Shown in pieces: positions 36,581 to 47,967 of a DNA stretch of 64,000 nucleotides. The first letter of the stretch is position 1; each line of letters begins with the position of its first letter. The translations under genes and the position numbers were made by a program. The notes beneath the pieces were generated by a model. It was not told the DNA's origin. It saw only the letters and a list, made by a program, of their open reading frames with translations, and searched no databases. This DNA comes from Lycium barbarum (lineage: Eukaryota > Streptophyta > Magnoliopsida > Solanales > Solanaceae), in the NCBI RefSeq assembly GCF_019175385.1, contig NC_083346.1, positions 89,232,543 to 89,296,542 on the forward strand, given 5' to 3'.

Positions 36581-38838
36581 TGTAACGACCCACTTGGTCG
36601 TTATGCGTGCTTTGACCATTCTATCCTTACTAGTACTTCCCCGAGGCTAGAAATGAGCGAACCTAAATAATTTGGTTGTGATGTATGTTGTGTTTTGTGA
36701 CATGTAAGTGACTCTGTGATGTGTTTTTAACTTGGTTTGTTTGTTGGCTTGTGTTCATAGGGCCTTAGAATGATTTTGAGAGACTAAGTATAAAAATGTT
36801 AGAATTTCAGTGCTCACTGGTTCATAACGCCTCGTTGCAGCGAGATCGTTGTAGCGAAGACTTTGTTCGCAGCAACGAAGGATGGGAAATCCCAGGGTTC
36901 GTTGCAGCGAGGGACCCGTTCGCTGTAATGAGTCCATTATAGTGAGACTTGGGTCGCTGCAACGAAGATCACTTCAGTCTAATGATGAGTTTAAGTAGTT
37001 ATTTCGTGCCCACACTTCTCATAATCCCAAAAATAGTTCCCAAGAGCATAGAGGCGAATGTCTAAGGCTAGGGCACTATTCTCTATCAAAGGTAAGCCTT
37101 AATCACTAACTTTCTTCGCTTAATGTTCATATTAGATTCTTGTTTCAATCAAAAGGCCCTTAACGAGAATTGAAGGGTAGAACACAAACACTAAAAAAAA
37201 ACCAGAATACTAACGGGTTACTATTTATTGATGTTTAATGTTGTTTAATCATCTAAGAGAAGGGATTATCACTTCCTAGGATGAGAACTAGTTATTCAAT
37301 GATGGAAATTGCGTGAAACCTAGGTTTCCAACAAAAATGAGAACTTTGGCTAAAATCAGATTTGTAAGGTTAAATTGATTATAGAACTCATAAATAGAGT
37401 TAATATGATTGTTGAGACTAGAATTAAGATGAATATGTATCTAAGGAAAGTGAACCATTGAGTAAGTATATAAGTGGAGGGGTTGTCTTTCCCAAATTGT
37501 TATTATCGAGTTAATGCTCATTTACTTACTTAGCATTATGATTTCTTGACTTTGAACGTTCTGAGGCATTATGGAAGAGAAAGGTTGTTGCGAAGTGATT
37601 TTGTTGCTCAAATCCGCTTTGAGGTAGGTTATGGTTTACTTGAGTTAGACTTTGATTAGTTGATTGTATATGTCGTAGAATTTATGGGAGAAAGCATGTC
37701 TAGATTTTCAGACATGGAGTTTGGGTGATCGTTATTAGTTGGTATGATTAAATTGTGTGAAGTGATTCTCTATTATTGAAGTTGATAAACTTGAATTGTA
37801 TTCTTGAGACCGTTTTAAAGGGAGGTGTTCATATATACCCTTCAGAGACGAATTGAGTTAGCTACATATTATATTATCATTAAGCAGATTATTGTGAGTC
37901 TTATTGTGACTTGTGATAATTGATTATACTTCATTGGTGTTGACTTGATACGCATTCTTGAATTATTCTTGTGATGTGATTATGCGAAAATTATTGATGA
38001 TGATTGGGATGCAACATATACATTTCTTAAGACACATTTGACAGGGGGTGACGATGTAGCCTAGTTATGAGATAGTGGTCCGAGGTCTATTCCGAAACAA
38101 GTGGTAAATGGACATCATGAGTCCCCTACAGGTCATGGCTATTTGGGGAAAACATTACCATTTAGCATGTGTGAACAGACAAGGGAGATTTATATCATTT
38201 ATTGCATTACATTTGGCATGTCTAGCGGTGTTCTTTGTTGATGATTGGAGACTGATTTCTGAGTGAGTAATGTTCGAGGATACTTGTTGTGTTTTCATGT
38301 TGGTTGTGCTTGTCTGCCTATTCCATTTATTTTATGTATGTATGCATGATACTAATCTTAGTTGGCCTATTATACTTACCAATACGTGTTGTTTGTACTG
38401 ACCTACACTTACTGCACTTTTTTGTGAGAGCAAATTTTGAGCCAGAGACGTCTTCCGACCTCGCATCTAGTTGAGGTTATCCATTATCAAGATCAGAGGG
38501 TGAGCTCCTATCCGTGCCATGCTTCCTGAAGATCTTTTCTTATTTCAGATGTCTATTTTCATCCCAGACATTATGTTTATTTTAGGCAGTTATTTCTTCT
38601 CTTTAGACATTGTTGGTTAGAGTTCTTGTACGATGACTTTCAGATTTTGGGATGTAATAGATAGATTTCCGCACTTGTTATTTATTTATATTATTGTTAG
38701 ATTATTTTACCATTTATTCATGAGTAATGTCTTATAATTGACTTAGGTAATTGGAATTGGCTTGATAACGGGCTAAAGGATTGGTTCGCCCACTATAGGA
38801 CTAGTGTGGGTGTCACTCACGTCTGTTTGGGACGTGAC
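36581..38838 (+). repeat. 3' LTR of nested gypsy element
   Basis: A 2258-bp LTR starting TGTAACGACC and ending GGGACGTGAC directly before the GATAC duplication. The final CA is absent. Confidence 0.92.
36833..36966. repeat. Hairpin array in the 3' LTR
   Basis: Same alternating GTTGCAGCGA and TCGCTGCAAC words as 29581-29732, with one hairpin missing and several substitutions. Confidence 0.75.
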
Positions 38839-39389
38839 GATACTACTTTTCAAGAGTATAAATTGTTATTTAAATTCTCAAAATAGCGGGGGCTAAGGAA
38901 GGGAGAAAAATATTTATCAGGAAAAGTGATTTCTGCATCGTTGAGAATGTTTTATAAAGTGTGGCAAGTGCATGTATTAATCTTGAAAAATTCACATGTT
39001 ATTTGCCTCAATGGTTGATCATTTTGTTGATCTTTGGCTCTAACATTGGTGTTGTTAAATAAAACTAAAAAATATGTGTAGCAGCCATTTTGACGTGAGA
39101 AATTTGAGTGAGGCAAATTTCATTCTTGGAATGACAAATATAAAAAAACATGTGATAAAACTTTCCGTAACCAGTCACATTATGTTGAGAAAATTGTGAA
39201 GTACAATTTTGTGGATTGTACATCTGTTGCAATTCGTTTTGATTAAGCAAACTAGGTATATTTACTTGGTAAAAAATTTGTGGCTTGTTTTATAAAAAAA
39301 AATCCTGCTATACTCAAGGGCTTTTTTGATGAATATTACACTTGGTGCTATTTGTTGAAAAAATTATTATTGCTAATTATAACATTGTG

Positions 39390-39770
39390 ACTGAGTTTAT
39401 TACTTCAACTTCAGATAGTGAAGAAGAGAGTTGGTGGAGAAATTAATTAATTCAAATATCTTATTTTGAAAATCAATTCCTTCTATTTTAATTTATTGTG
39501 ATAACACCAAAATTATTGGTAGAGTACAAAACCGTTATTATAACGGTAAATCCAGACCCTTGAGGAGAAAAATATTTTTTTTAAATCATTTTGAGAAGTG
39601 GTACTATTAACGGTGATAATGTCAAATCTTGTGATAATCTTGCAGATTCGAGAACTAAGGCGTTAGCAAGAAAAGGGGTCTAGAGCACATCAAGGGGGAT
39701 GGAATTGAAGCCCGAAAATTCCTGAGTCATATATGATAAAACCCAACCTGGGGACTAGAGATCCTATAGC
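39390..39770 (+). pseudogene. Copia RNase H C-terminus of the second copia element
   Basis: IYCDNTKIIGRVQNRYYNGKS at about 39497-39560 matches the copia RNase H end (CDN..AI....N..YNGK.R). Further on, SCDNLADSRTKALAR and STSRGMELKP match the standard LADPLTK and SSRGMGL ending of copia pol. Everything upstream in pol is deleted or unrecognisable. Confidence 0.75.
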
Positions 39771-40287
39771 CAAGTTGAATGGGATAAACAAATCATGGGA
39801 TGACTTGTTGTGAAATGCACTTTTGTATTTATGTTATTTCGTCCCCAAGGTGTGGGTGAATTTTCCTGTAATGATTTGTGGAGGTTGAGTCTATGAACTC
39901 TTAATGAAAATATGTAGCTCGTATGAGTGGGGTGTTAAAGTTACAGGAGCATCCTTGACAGAATTTCGCCTATGTGAGTGTGAAAATAGGCCGCTTCCTG
40001 TGAGAATTAGGCTTGTTCTAAAAAACACATGAAAATCGAGATAGCACAAGGCCGTCATGTGCTGGCAGTTAAAGCTCATGTCAACACCTTGATTATTATG
40101 TGTAAGCAGTAATACTTTATTTCCCTTAAACGATCATAGTTCAATGCGGAGTAAACTACTGACTCTGGGGTAGAGATCACTGATTACTAAGTGGAGGTTC
40201 AATGCAGAGCATACCTTCATGATGCATAATAGTCTCCCTTCAACTGGTGATAACTCTCTTATTTTAATATTAAAATGAGTTCGGGAA

Positions 40288-40935
40288 TGTTGGTGTATGT
40301 ACATTTTAATATCAAAATTACAATTTTAAAAGTGCATTATTTCTGGTCATGTCAGTGGCCATAAATTGACAAGAAAGTGGTGGTGTAATTTATCCAACTA
40401 ATTACCCTAATAAGGCATAACTCTTATAACCACAATCTCCATGTTCTTCCTCACTTAATTACCTAGTACTCTCTAATTTACTCTATGGATGATTTCTACG
40501 CCTATATAAAGAGGTGTTTCTTCCATGAGTTGTAAGAGAAAAATATTGTGTTGCATGAAGTGTGGGAAATACTATAAGTCTGTAGTGAGATTGGTGTAGC
40601 GAAAGAGAGAGTTGAGGTAAAGAAAAGTATTCTAAGTCTCCAACTAATTCATTACAAAAGAGAGTATTTTTTTATGTTGAAGGAAGGTGTTCTTATTAGT
40701 GGAGCTTTGAACTTTTCAACTAGTCCAGAGTTATTCAAGTCACACGACGTTAACGGACTATTGTATCCTGGAGGGGACAAGTCAGAGTTATACTACTGGA
40801 CCGGTGAAGATTATGCTGCAGTGGGCTTGAATCTCCTTAAAAAGAGCGAGATATCCGCGCCTCAGCCTGAATATTTATTTATTCATTTTATTGTAATTTT
40901 TCAACAGTAATAACTTATCGGTATATTCACTAACA
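40288..40935 (+). repeat. 3' LTR of second copia element
   Basis: A 648-bp copy of 28481-29137; TGTAA follows as target duplication. The purine-rich GAGTTCGGGAA just before it is the likely polypurine tract. A 78-codon open frame at 40674-40910 is LTR sequence, not a gene. Confidence 0.93.
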
Positions 40936-40940
40936 TGTAA

Positions 40941-43380
40941 CATTTATCAAATGTGAAGTGTGAGGGAACCGAAGAGCTATGAAATGAATTATCGCCCGTT
41001 TTCCTTTCAAAATTTGGGTTGTTGGAGATTTAACTTAGGATTCAGGTTTTTGCATGTGTGTTGTTTTTATTTATGTGATGTAAACTAATAATTCGAAAGA
41101 TAAACTGAAGATGGAAACAAATCATTCGAAAGATATAAATAAAATGGAAACTAATCATTGGAGTGAGATAAATTTTGTTTTCAATCACCGGTAAGCATTT
41201 AGTTTGCTCGACTTTAAAATCACAATCTGATTCCTATTTTTATCCTTTAAATATAATGTTATTTCTTAAATATAATTAGATGTATAACTTTTGACCATCA
41301 TTGTGTAGTTCTTTTTTTTTTTTTTTTGGAGGAGCGTGTTGAATTAACCTGTTTGTACTCGAATCCTTTTAACTCACTTAAAATTGATTTATGACTTTTG
41401 ATACCTTTAAAAAAACTGCTCAAATTTGTCTATTTATATTTGAAGTTGTTTAATTTTGTTCTCCATTATATTTTACTTTAGCCGTTAGCAAATTGTCTTG
41501 TATTAATCATTGTTCATTAATGAAGTTCCAGCGTAATATAGATGAACTTCACGTGTCAAAATACTTTTTTTTAAAAGTTCAAAATTTATCTCTCTGCTTT
41601 TGATTATAATTTATATTATTATGTTCCTTTAGGGGTAGAGTTGATACTTTTTCTATTAGCATGAATAAGATTAACAGATGGGGAAATTACTTAATTCCGC
41701 ATAGTACACGAAAAAAATTGATCAATTTCGTTACAAAATAAAAACCCCTCTCTTATGATGTTAGTGTCTTTTAATTCAATTCACAGTCTACACTTCTCAT
41801 TTTTATTCATCCATATTTTCTTGCTCATTCTAATCTGATTTTCATGCTGAATTAAGAGACAAAAGATGCAAGAACTCTCAATGTATGCCATCAAAATCAC
41901 AAAAATGTACAAGTGTACAATCATTATTGAAAAACTGAAAAACAATTCTAGAGTTGATAGTCCTTGAATAAAAGAACTGATGGTCATTATCTGCTAGCTA
42001 TAGTTGGTGAACTTTTTTTTTTTTTTTTTTTTTTTTTTTGTGGAGTTGATGGTCAAAACATAGTAAACTATTACTTATTTGTGACTTTCATACTTCAAAC
42101 ATACACAGTCTACTTTACCTACTAAACTATCACTCTCTTTGTATTAAAACACATTTAAATGCTGAGTTAGCCAAATATTCGAAATGAATCGACTACAGGC
42201 GTGTGGAGGCTAACTCAACATCGAGGTGTGTTTTAATATAAAGGATGTGATAGTTTAGGTAAGTAAATGAAACAATATATAGTTAAGGTATGAAACTCGC
42301 TAAAAGATAATAATTAGGTAGGTGTTTGGCCATGAAAACCAAATATTTTTCACTTTACTTGGAATTTTGATGATGGAGATGTGTTTGGTTATAGTTTTTG
42401 CAAAGAATATATGGTTGTTTGAATGTATTGAAAGTGGAAAAAAAAAAGTGAAAATAAGGTTTTAGGAGTTTTTCAAAATTCAAATACAATTTCAAATTGT
42501 GTTTGAAATTTTCATGGCCAAACATTGATTTTTCAAATAAACTGAAATAATTTTTCGAAAAAAAGTGAAAAATTCTCATGGCCAAACAGGTCCTAGGTGT
42601 GTTTTTACCCAAAAACTCTTTTTTTTTTTTCCCTTTCAATTGCACTAATAATATAAATTAATAAAAGGAAAATAAAACACTTGTCTAAAGATAATTGGAA
42701 ACGTGGAGTTAACCAACAATTATGTTCATAGGCTGCTAATATATATAGTAGAAAATGGAATATTTGGAACTCCTAGAAGCAGCACTCAGAATTTAACAGC
42801 CTAATGGGGCCATTGCCAGTAGGTTAATAGCAAGGTTATCTTTGTTCCCTTGATTTATTCTTTCATTGGACTTTGTGACACATAGAATCTCTTCTAAAAG
42901 GCGCAGATAACTGGTGCAAACGCATTCCTCATGCTTGCTTGACTTGCATCCTTCTATCTTCTACTATCTTAATTGTAGGGCCAACTCCTTTATTATTTTC
43001 TCAATATTAGAGATTTTACTATTAATCTATTATGATAAAACAAAAGATAAACAAGTTTGAAGAGATGATTTATTGGTATAGAAGCACAATTCAACTAGTA
43101 ACGTTTCAAGTTTATTTTTCTGATACCTACCTAATTAGATCTTCGTTACTCCCTTCTCAGTGTGACTATCTATGATATATATTGAAGTGTGTGATCATGT
43201 AATCTTTTAAAAAGAAAATTATAAGATTTAAACTCATGATCTCTGCCTGCTCTGATACTATGTTGAAGTGTCTGATTATCTAATCTAGCTTCTAACTTGT
43301 TAGAGAAAACACATTTTTATTTATTTAATTATTTTCTTAACAATATGAACATATAGTTACATCGGAGTAGCAATGAACGG
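40941..43380. other. AT-rich non-coding stretch
   Basis: No gene seen. It contains long T-runs (about 41311-41328 and 42010-42039) and a MITE at 42320-42592. The rest has no structure I can name. Confidence 0.6.
42320..42592. mobile_element. MITE with GTGTTTGGCCATGA ends
   Basis: The left end GTGTTTGGCCATGAAAA pairs with the right end TTCTCATGGCCAAACAGG, and the interior is partly self-complementary. The ends resemble those of the MITEs at 47968 and 55988. The target duplication could not be fixed. Confidence 0.65.
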
Positions 43381-43866
43381 TGTAGGCATTGAAATTTTAC
43401 AGGATTTAAAATAGGACTCTACAAGACGAGTCCAATCTATCTTCAAACTCTATAGTCCGTTAGTGTTTTTTGAAGGCTACTCTGCCCTAAACATTAGCTC
43501 ACGCCTATATAAAGGAGGTACATATTCTCTTGAAATTATATCTTGAATATCCCATAGTTTTGTGGGTATCACAAAGAGATCAAGACATTAGATCTCAAAT
43601 ATCCTTTAAATTTCTGGAATACTCACATCAAGACATCAAATACAGTCTTTCTCAAAGCCTGCCCAATTATCAAATATATTGCAATCAGGCCCAGATCAGC
43701 AGACGGTGGAGAAATACGGTACTAATTTCCCTCGGATCATGGAGAAAAAATTGAAGAGAACAATCAAGAAAATAAACAGAATTGTAACCGCACTGTTTAT
43801 CAATAAAATATTCTTATTTTGATTGAGGTTGCAGTTTATTCTCCACATATAAATTTGTTGCATACA
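43381..43866 (+). repeat. LTR1 of TRIM-like element
   Basis: Starts TGTAGGCATTGAAATTTTAC and ends TTGTTGCATACA, with a TATATAAAG box at about 43507. Confidence 0.78.
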
Positions 43867-44030
43867 AATTGGCACGCCCAGTGGGACCAAATCTTCCCTT
43901 CATATATTCTCTCACAAACCATATCTGGAAAATCTGAGATACAAAACTGCAAGGATGGAAGCTCCATCTTCAACTTCTCTTTGAGTTTCGTCAAATCTAT
44001 AACCCGAAAAGTCTTGAAGTAGGGAGCATC

Positions 44031-44474
44031 TGTAGATGTCGAAATTTTACCGGTTAAAAAAGAACTCTACAAGACGAGTCCAATCCATCTTCAAACTCCA
44101 AGGTCCGTTGGGGTTTCTTGAAGGCTACTCTATGCTAAACACTAGCTCACACCTATATAAATTGTCTCATATTTCCTTGAAAGACATCTCGAATATCCCA
44201 TTAGCTCCTCGAATATTCACAAAGAGATCAATGCATCAAACATTGTCTTTCTCAAAGCCTACCCAGCAATCAAATATATCGCAAGGAGGTTCAAATCACC
44301 CTACATTCGAGAAATACGCTACTAACAGTCCCCGAATAACAGAGAAAATTCGGTGAAAAAATCAAGGGATAAATAGGGTTGTACTCACAAATATTCATCA
44401 ATACAATCTCTTTTTCTTCATATTTTGTTTGTAGTTGCGGTTTATTCTGTGTATTAAAAAAATTGTTGCAAATA
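44031..44474 (+). repeat. LTR2 of TRIM-like element
   Basis: Starts TGTAGATGTCGAAATTTTAC; a purine-rich AAGTAGGGAGCATC stands before it. It ends near GTTGCAAATA. Confidence 0.78.
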
Positions 44475-44878
44475 AATTGGCTCGCCCGGAGGGACCAACT
44501 CTACCCTTCATCTCTTCTCTCACAAGTCATATTTGTTAAATATAGAGTCAATTATAATGAAGACCCTGAGAAAGATCAACAACATTGCATGCAAAAAATT
44601 ATCTATACTGCTGCATACAATGAATGTGATGACCTGATAACAAGGAGAAAGCTCAGATTTGATGGATTCGATAAAGCAAAATACGTACTTTATAAGACAC
44701 CAAAGAAAAGCAAATATTCATATTTAGGGACAACACATCTCTTGTTCTCTATCCAAGTGGTCCTTCATCAATGCTACAAAACCACAAAGATGGAAGCTCC
44801 ATTTTTATTGGTACTTCAAGTCTTGTCTATGAATTTCGTCAAGCCTATATTCCGACAAGCCTTGAAGCAGGGAACATA

Positions 44879-44985
44879 TGTAGACATTTAAATTTCTCGG
44901 ATTTAAAATAGAACTCCTCAGATAAGTCCAATCCGTCTTCAAACTCTAAGGTCTGTTAGGGCTTCTCGAAGGATACTCTATCATA
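44879..44985 (+). repeat. LTR3 of TRIM-like element, 5' piece
   Basis: Starts TGTAGACATTTAAAT after AAGCAGGGAACATA. Homology to the other LTRs stops at about 44985 and resumes at about 47650-47864, ending TTGTTGCAAACA. Confidence 0.72.
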
Positions 44986-45121
44986 AAACCCCGAAATTTT
45001 GTACATAATGGTTCCTGCTTCCTATCCATAGTTAGCATGTATCTACCCTGGTCATACTTTAGTATCACATCGTAGACCCTCACCTCAATGCTATCTTCCT
45101 TATCAGCGAACAGGAACATAA
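44986..45121 (-). other. Short coding-like fragment split by the solo LTR
   Basis: On the minus strand this 135-bp piece reads open from its edge as FLFADKEDSIEVRVYDVILK followed by YDQGRYMLTMDRKQ. The continuation upstream is at 47584-47650 on the other side of the solo LTR. I do not recognise the protein. It sits between the two pieces of LTR3, so it came in before the gypsy LTR. Confidence 0.4.
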
Positions 45122-47583
45122 TGTAACATCCCGTAAATTTGAGTTAGGTGTGAATGTATGAAAACCAGTATTAAGTAGATATTTTAGCCATATGAATCCA
45201 TTCGGGATGAATTCGGGTGATAAACGGTCGTTTTGAAGTCAAACCAAAGAGTGAAGTTTTTAAGGCCTTCTAAATTCGTCTAAGTCTGAGATAGTCTGTA
45301 CTTATGCCCATTTTTCGAGTATTTGCGTTAGGAATTTGAGAAAGCTCAAAACTTGAAAGTTGTAGGTATTTGGAATAATTTTCTAACCATATATTATGGA
45401 GCTCAAACGGAGATCTGTGCTAGTAGTTATGCCCGTTTTACTAAACGTTACACAGTCTGCGTGAAATGCTACGTGAAGTGCCCTTCAGGTGCGCGATCGC
45501 GCACCAGAGGCAGTGTTACTGCCTTCGCTGTACGATCAGCTGCGCGAAGTGGGCCTCCAATTGCGTGGCCGCTCACCGAAAACGACGTTTTAAAGCCCTA
45601 ACTTCGTTATATTCATTCCCACTTCGTTTTAAACCTATCTTTCTGAGGAAAGGAACACCAAAGAAGTCTCTCTAACCCTAAGGTGAGTCTATACTCAATA
45701 TCCATCAATCATACACTAAAGTTCATCTCTTCTTGATCATAAATCATCTCTCCAAACCCTAGATCATTGAAAAATTCAAGAAGAGGAAGAAGAGAGGCGT
45801 GTAAAATTCTTCTAAAAGGTAAGACTTCTAAGTTTTATGAGTTTATTGTTAAGTTTGGGTTAGAGTAGAAAGTTATACAAGATTAGAATCCGCTAGTGAT
45901 TCATGGAAGTGTTCAAGAACACATTCTAGACATGAAAACCCTAGTTTTTCTATAAAGGGGGTATATGGGTAGAATTAGATTAAAGCTTTAATCTTTCTCA
46001 TCTAAAACTATTGTAGTGTGATTGTAGAACCTTGGGAATTACATTTGAGTGGGATTTAAGGTATGCCTATATTTCAAAAATCATCTTTTCAAGTATGTCT
46101 ACTTTTGAAGTACGTTTATATTGTGAAAGAACGATTTGTATTTGAGAATCCTTCCTTGATTTTTTGTATAAGTTATAACTCTTGTTTGGTGGAAGTTCTT
46201 TTGGAATTAAAGATGATTTCTTTTAGATAAGGTCATGCGTGTGTAGGGTCAAGCCCACATCGAATCTTATACGCATTATACTACTTTGTGAAACTCGTTT
46301 TTCCCATTATTGGATGATTGAACTTATTTTTCTAAAGTTTGGACCTTAAACTTGTTTTGTTGTTGAATGGGTTTATTGAACTTGAAATTGAATAAGAGAT
46401 TTGAATAAGATTCTAAATCGGTTATGACTTGAAGTGCCTCTATTTTGAGATGATGACTTGAGAAGTGAGATTCGGCTCTAAGCCATGATTGATGATTCGA
46501 TAATATGCCATGATTTGTATTTTGTTTGTGTTTGGGCCTGTATGGGAAAGCTGTGCTAGTTCAGAGGATGATTAGCTGTTATGGATCCTAACGTATCGAT
46601 ACGAGTATTGTTGTGTCAGTCCAGAGGACGATTGACCTCCGTTGCTTCCTAGCCTGGAGTATCTATTGTTGTGTCAGTACAGAGGACGATTGACCTCCGT
46701 TGCTTCCTAGCCCAAAGTATCTATTGCTATGTCAGTCCAGAGGACGATTGACCTCCGAGGTATGTCGCCCGGTGCATTTGTTGCTGTGCTAGTCCAGAGG
46801 ACGATTAGCCTCCGTGTCTTCTTAGATGGAATATCGAGTGATTGACATTTTGTTGCCTATGAGTGGCTTGTGGTGATATTGAATTCGTAAGTGAAATACG
46901 TGGCATGGTAAATAGTAAGGAGTTAAGTTAATGTGTCCTCTGTTGTTGGATTTTCTTATGACTCTTTAATGTTGTTGACTTACTTTATTCCTGGGTTTGA
47001 ACTGTTATTTTCATTGATATCATTTTATTGATCTTATTCATCATATCTTGTTTTGTTAACTATTGCCCCTTAGACACTCACTGAGTACCCAGTACTCAAG
47101 CATACCATTGTTGTTTTTTATGGTATGTTAAGTATCATTGAGGAGCAGGTTCGTGATACGCCTATGACTTAAGAGAACTTGCTGTTTTCGAGACTATTCG
47201 GTGAGCCCACATGATTGTTCGTGGGGCACCATTCTATCTTTACTTTTCGTATTTTAATTTTGGGTTGCGTCTCGATATCTTTAGACAGTCTTTATTATCT
47301 TAGAAGCTCCGTAGACAGTTGTCAGACTGTGGGTAGTGTGTTGGAGTCTTGTGTGACTCGTTGGACATTTTGCCACATTTATTTACTAAGTCTCTGATTT
47401 GACTTCCGCTAGATTATATCAAAGTATGATCGTTCTTTTATCCAATTTATTAATGACTGGTTGTCGTATTTACTAAAAGATTTTCGAAAGAGATTAGATG
47501 ATTATTGATTTTATAAGGTGCTTCCGGTGTTGTTCATAGCATCGGATGCCTGTTACGCCTAGGGTGGATTTTGGGGCATGACA
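45122..47583 (+). mobile_element. Gypsy solo LTR (second family)
   Basis: Starts TGTAACATCCCGTAAATTT and ends GATTTTGGGGCATGACA. The flanks CATAA (45117-45121) and CATAG (47584-47588) are a 4-of-5 duplication. No internal domain is present. It contains an 18-bp perfect palindrome at 45488-45505 and a minisatellite at 46553-46830. Open frames at 45353-45675 overlap the palindrome and are not genes. Confidence 0.85.
46553..46830. repeat. 58-bp minisatellite inside the solo LTR
   Basis: About five units keyed by CAGTCCAGAGGACGATTGAC, starting near 46553, 46611, 46669, 46727 and 46784. Units two and three are nearly identical; the outer ones are diverged. Confidence 0.85.
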
Positions 47584-47967
47584 CATAGCGCATAGGTACT
47601 CTTCGATGCAACTATTTTAGTTTAGTAATGAGTCAAATGGATCAATAACCAGTGATCAAATACATTGCAATGAGGCCCAGATCATTCAACGTTCTAGAGA
47701 TACGCTATTAAGGGCCCTCAAATCATGTAGAAAAATTTGGAGAGAAGAATCGAGGGAATAAACAGAATTGTACCTGCACTGTTTATCAATAAAATATTCT
47801 CGTTTCTTCATTTTTTGTTCGTGGTTGCAGTTTATTCTCGACATATAAAAATTTGTTGCAAACAAATGGGTTAGCGCTTATAAGCCCAAATTTATCAACA
47901 TCAAGATAGATTTTTTCAAATGCTTATGTGCACTGGTTTATATTACTGTGCTCAAATTTGAATGTAA

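Larger units (their letters stand above)
29329..38838 (+). mobile_element. Ty3/gypsy chromovirus, nearly full coding set but stop-ridden
   Basis: Inserted in the copia internal region with the perfect target duplication GATAC at 29324-29328 and 38839-38843. The LTRs begin TGTGACGACC and TGTAACGACC. The order gag, protease, reverse transcriptase, RNase H, integrase, chromodomain is that of Tekay/Del chromoviruses. The 5' LTR loses homology to the 3' LTR at about 31521 and runs straight into the gag leader, so its last roughly 140 bp and the primer site have been deleted. About ten or more stops or frame changes make it inactive. Confidence 0.93.
28481..40935 (+). mobile_element. Second copia LTR element, internally deleted, split by a gypsy element
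   Basis: The LTRs begin TGTTGGTG and end with CACCAACA or CACTAACA. The perfect target duplication TGTAA flanks it at 28476-28480 and 40936-40940. Without the nested gypsy (29329-38838), only about 1.6 kb of internal DNA remains: 29138-29328 and 38844-40287. No canonical tRNA-Met primer site follows the 5' LTR (the sequence is ATTTTAGGGAGATTC). The coding remnant is the end of the pol RNase H region. Confidence 0.93.
43381..47864 (+). mobile_element. TRIM-like element with three LTRs in tandem, interrupted by a gypsy solo LTR
   Basis: Three related LTRs (43381-43866, 44031-44474, and 44879-about 44985 resuming at about 47650-47864) are separated by two short internal domains of 164 and 404 bp. 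The outer flanks AACGG (43376-43380) and AATGG (47865-47869) are a 4-of-5 target duplication, so the triple structure behaves as one insertion. After LTR1 comes TGGCACGCCCAGTGGGACC (43870-43888) and after LTR2 a close variant (44478), both in primer-site position. No protein is encoded. Confidence 0.8.

Noticed and set aside
40674..40910. 78-codon open frame starting MLKEGVLISG
   Set aside because: It lies wholly in the 3' LTR of the second copia element. The 5' LTR copy (28869-29100) has a frame change in the same stretch, so it is LTR sequence and not a gene.
43381..44985. Possible CRISPR-like or satellite array because of three spaced repeats
   Set aside because: The repeats are about 450-490 bp with LTR ends, TATA boxes and primer-site-like sequence; a eukaryotic mini-LTR element explains them.
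45353..45675. Open frames around the CpG palindrome (Arg/Ala/Ser-rich)
   Set aside because: They lie inside the gypsy solo LTR and are created by its CG-rich block; no similarity to any protein I know.
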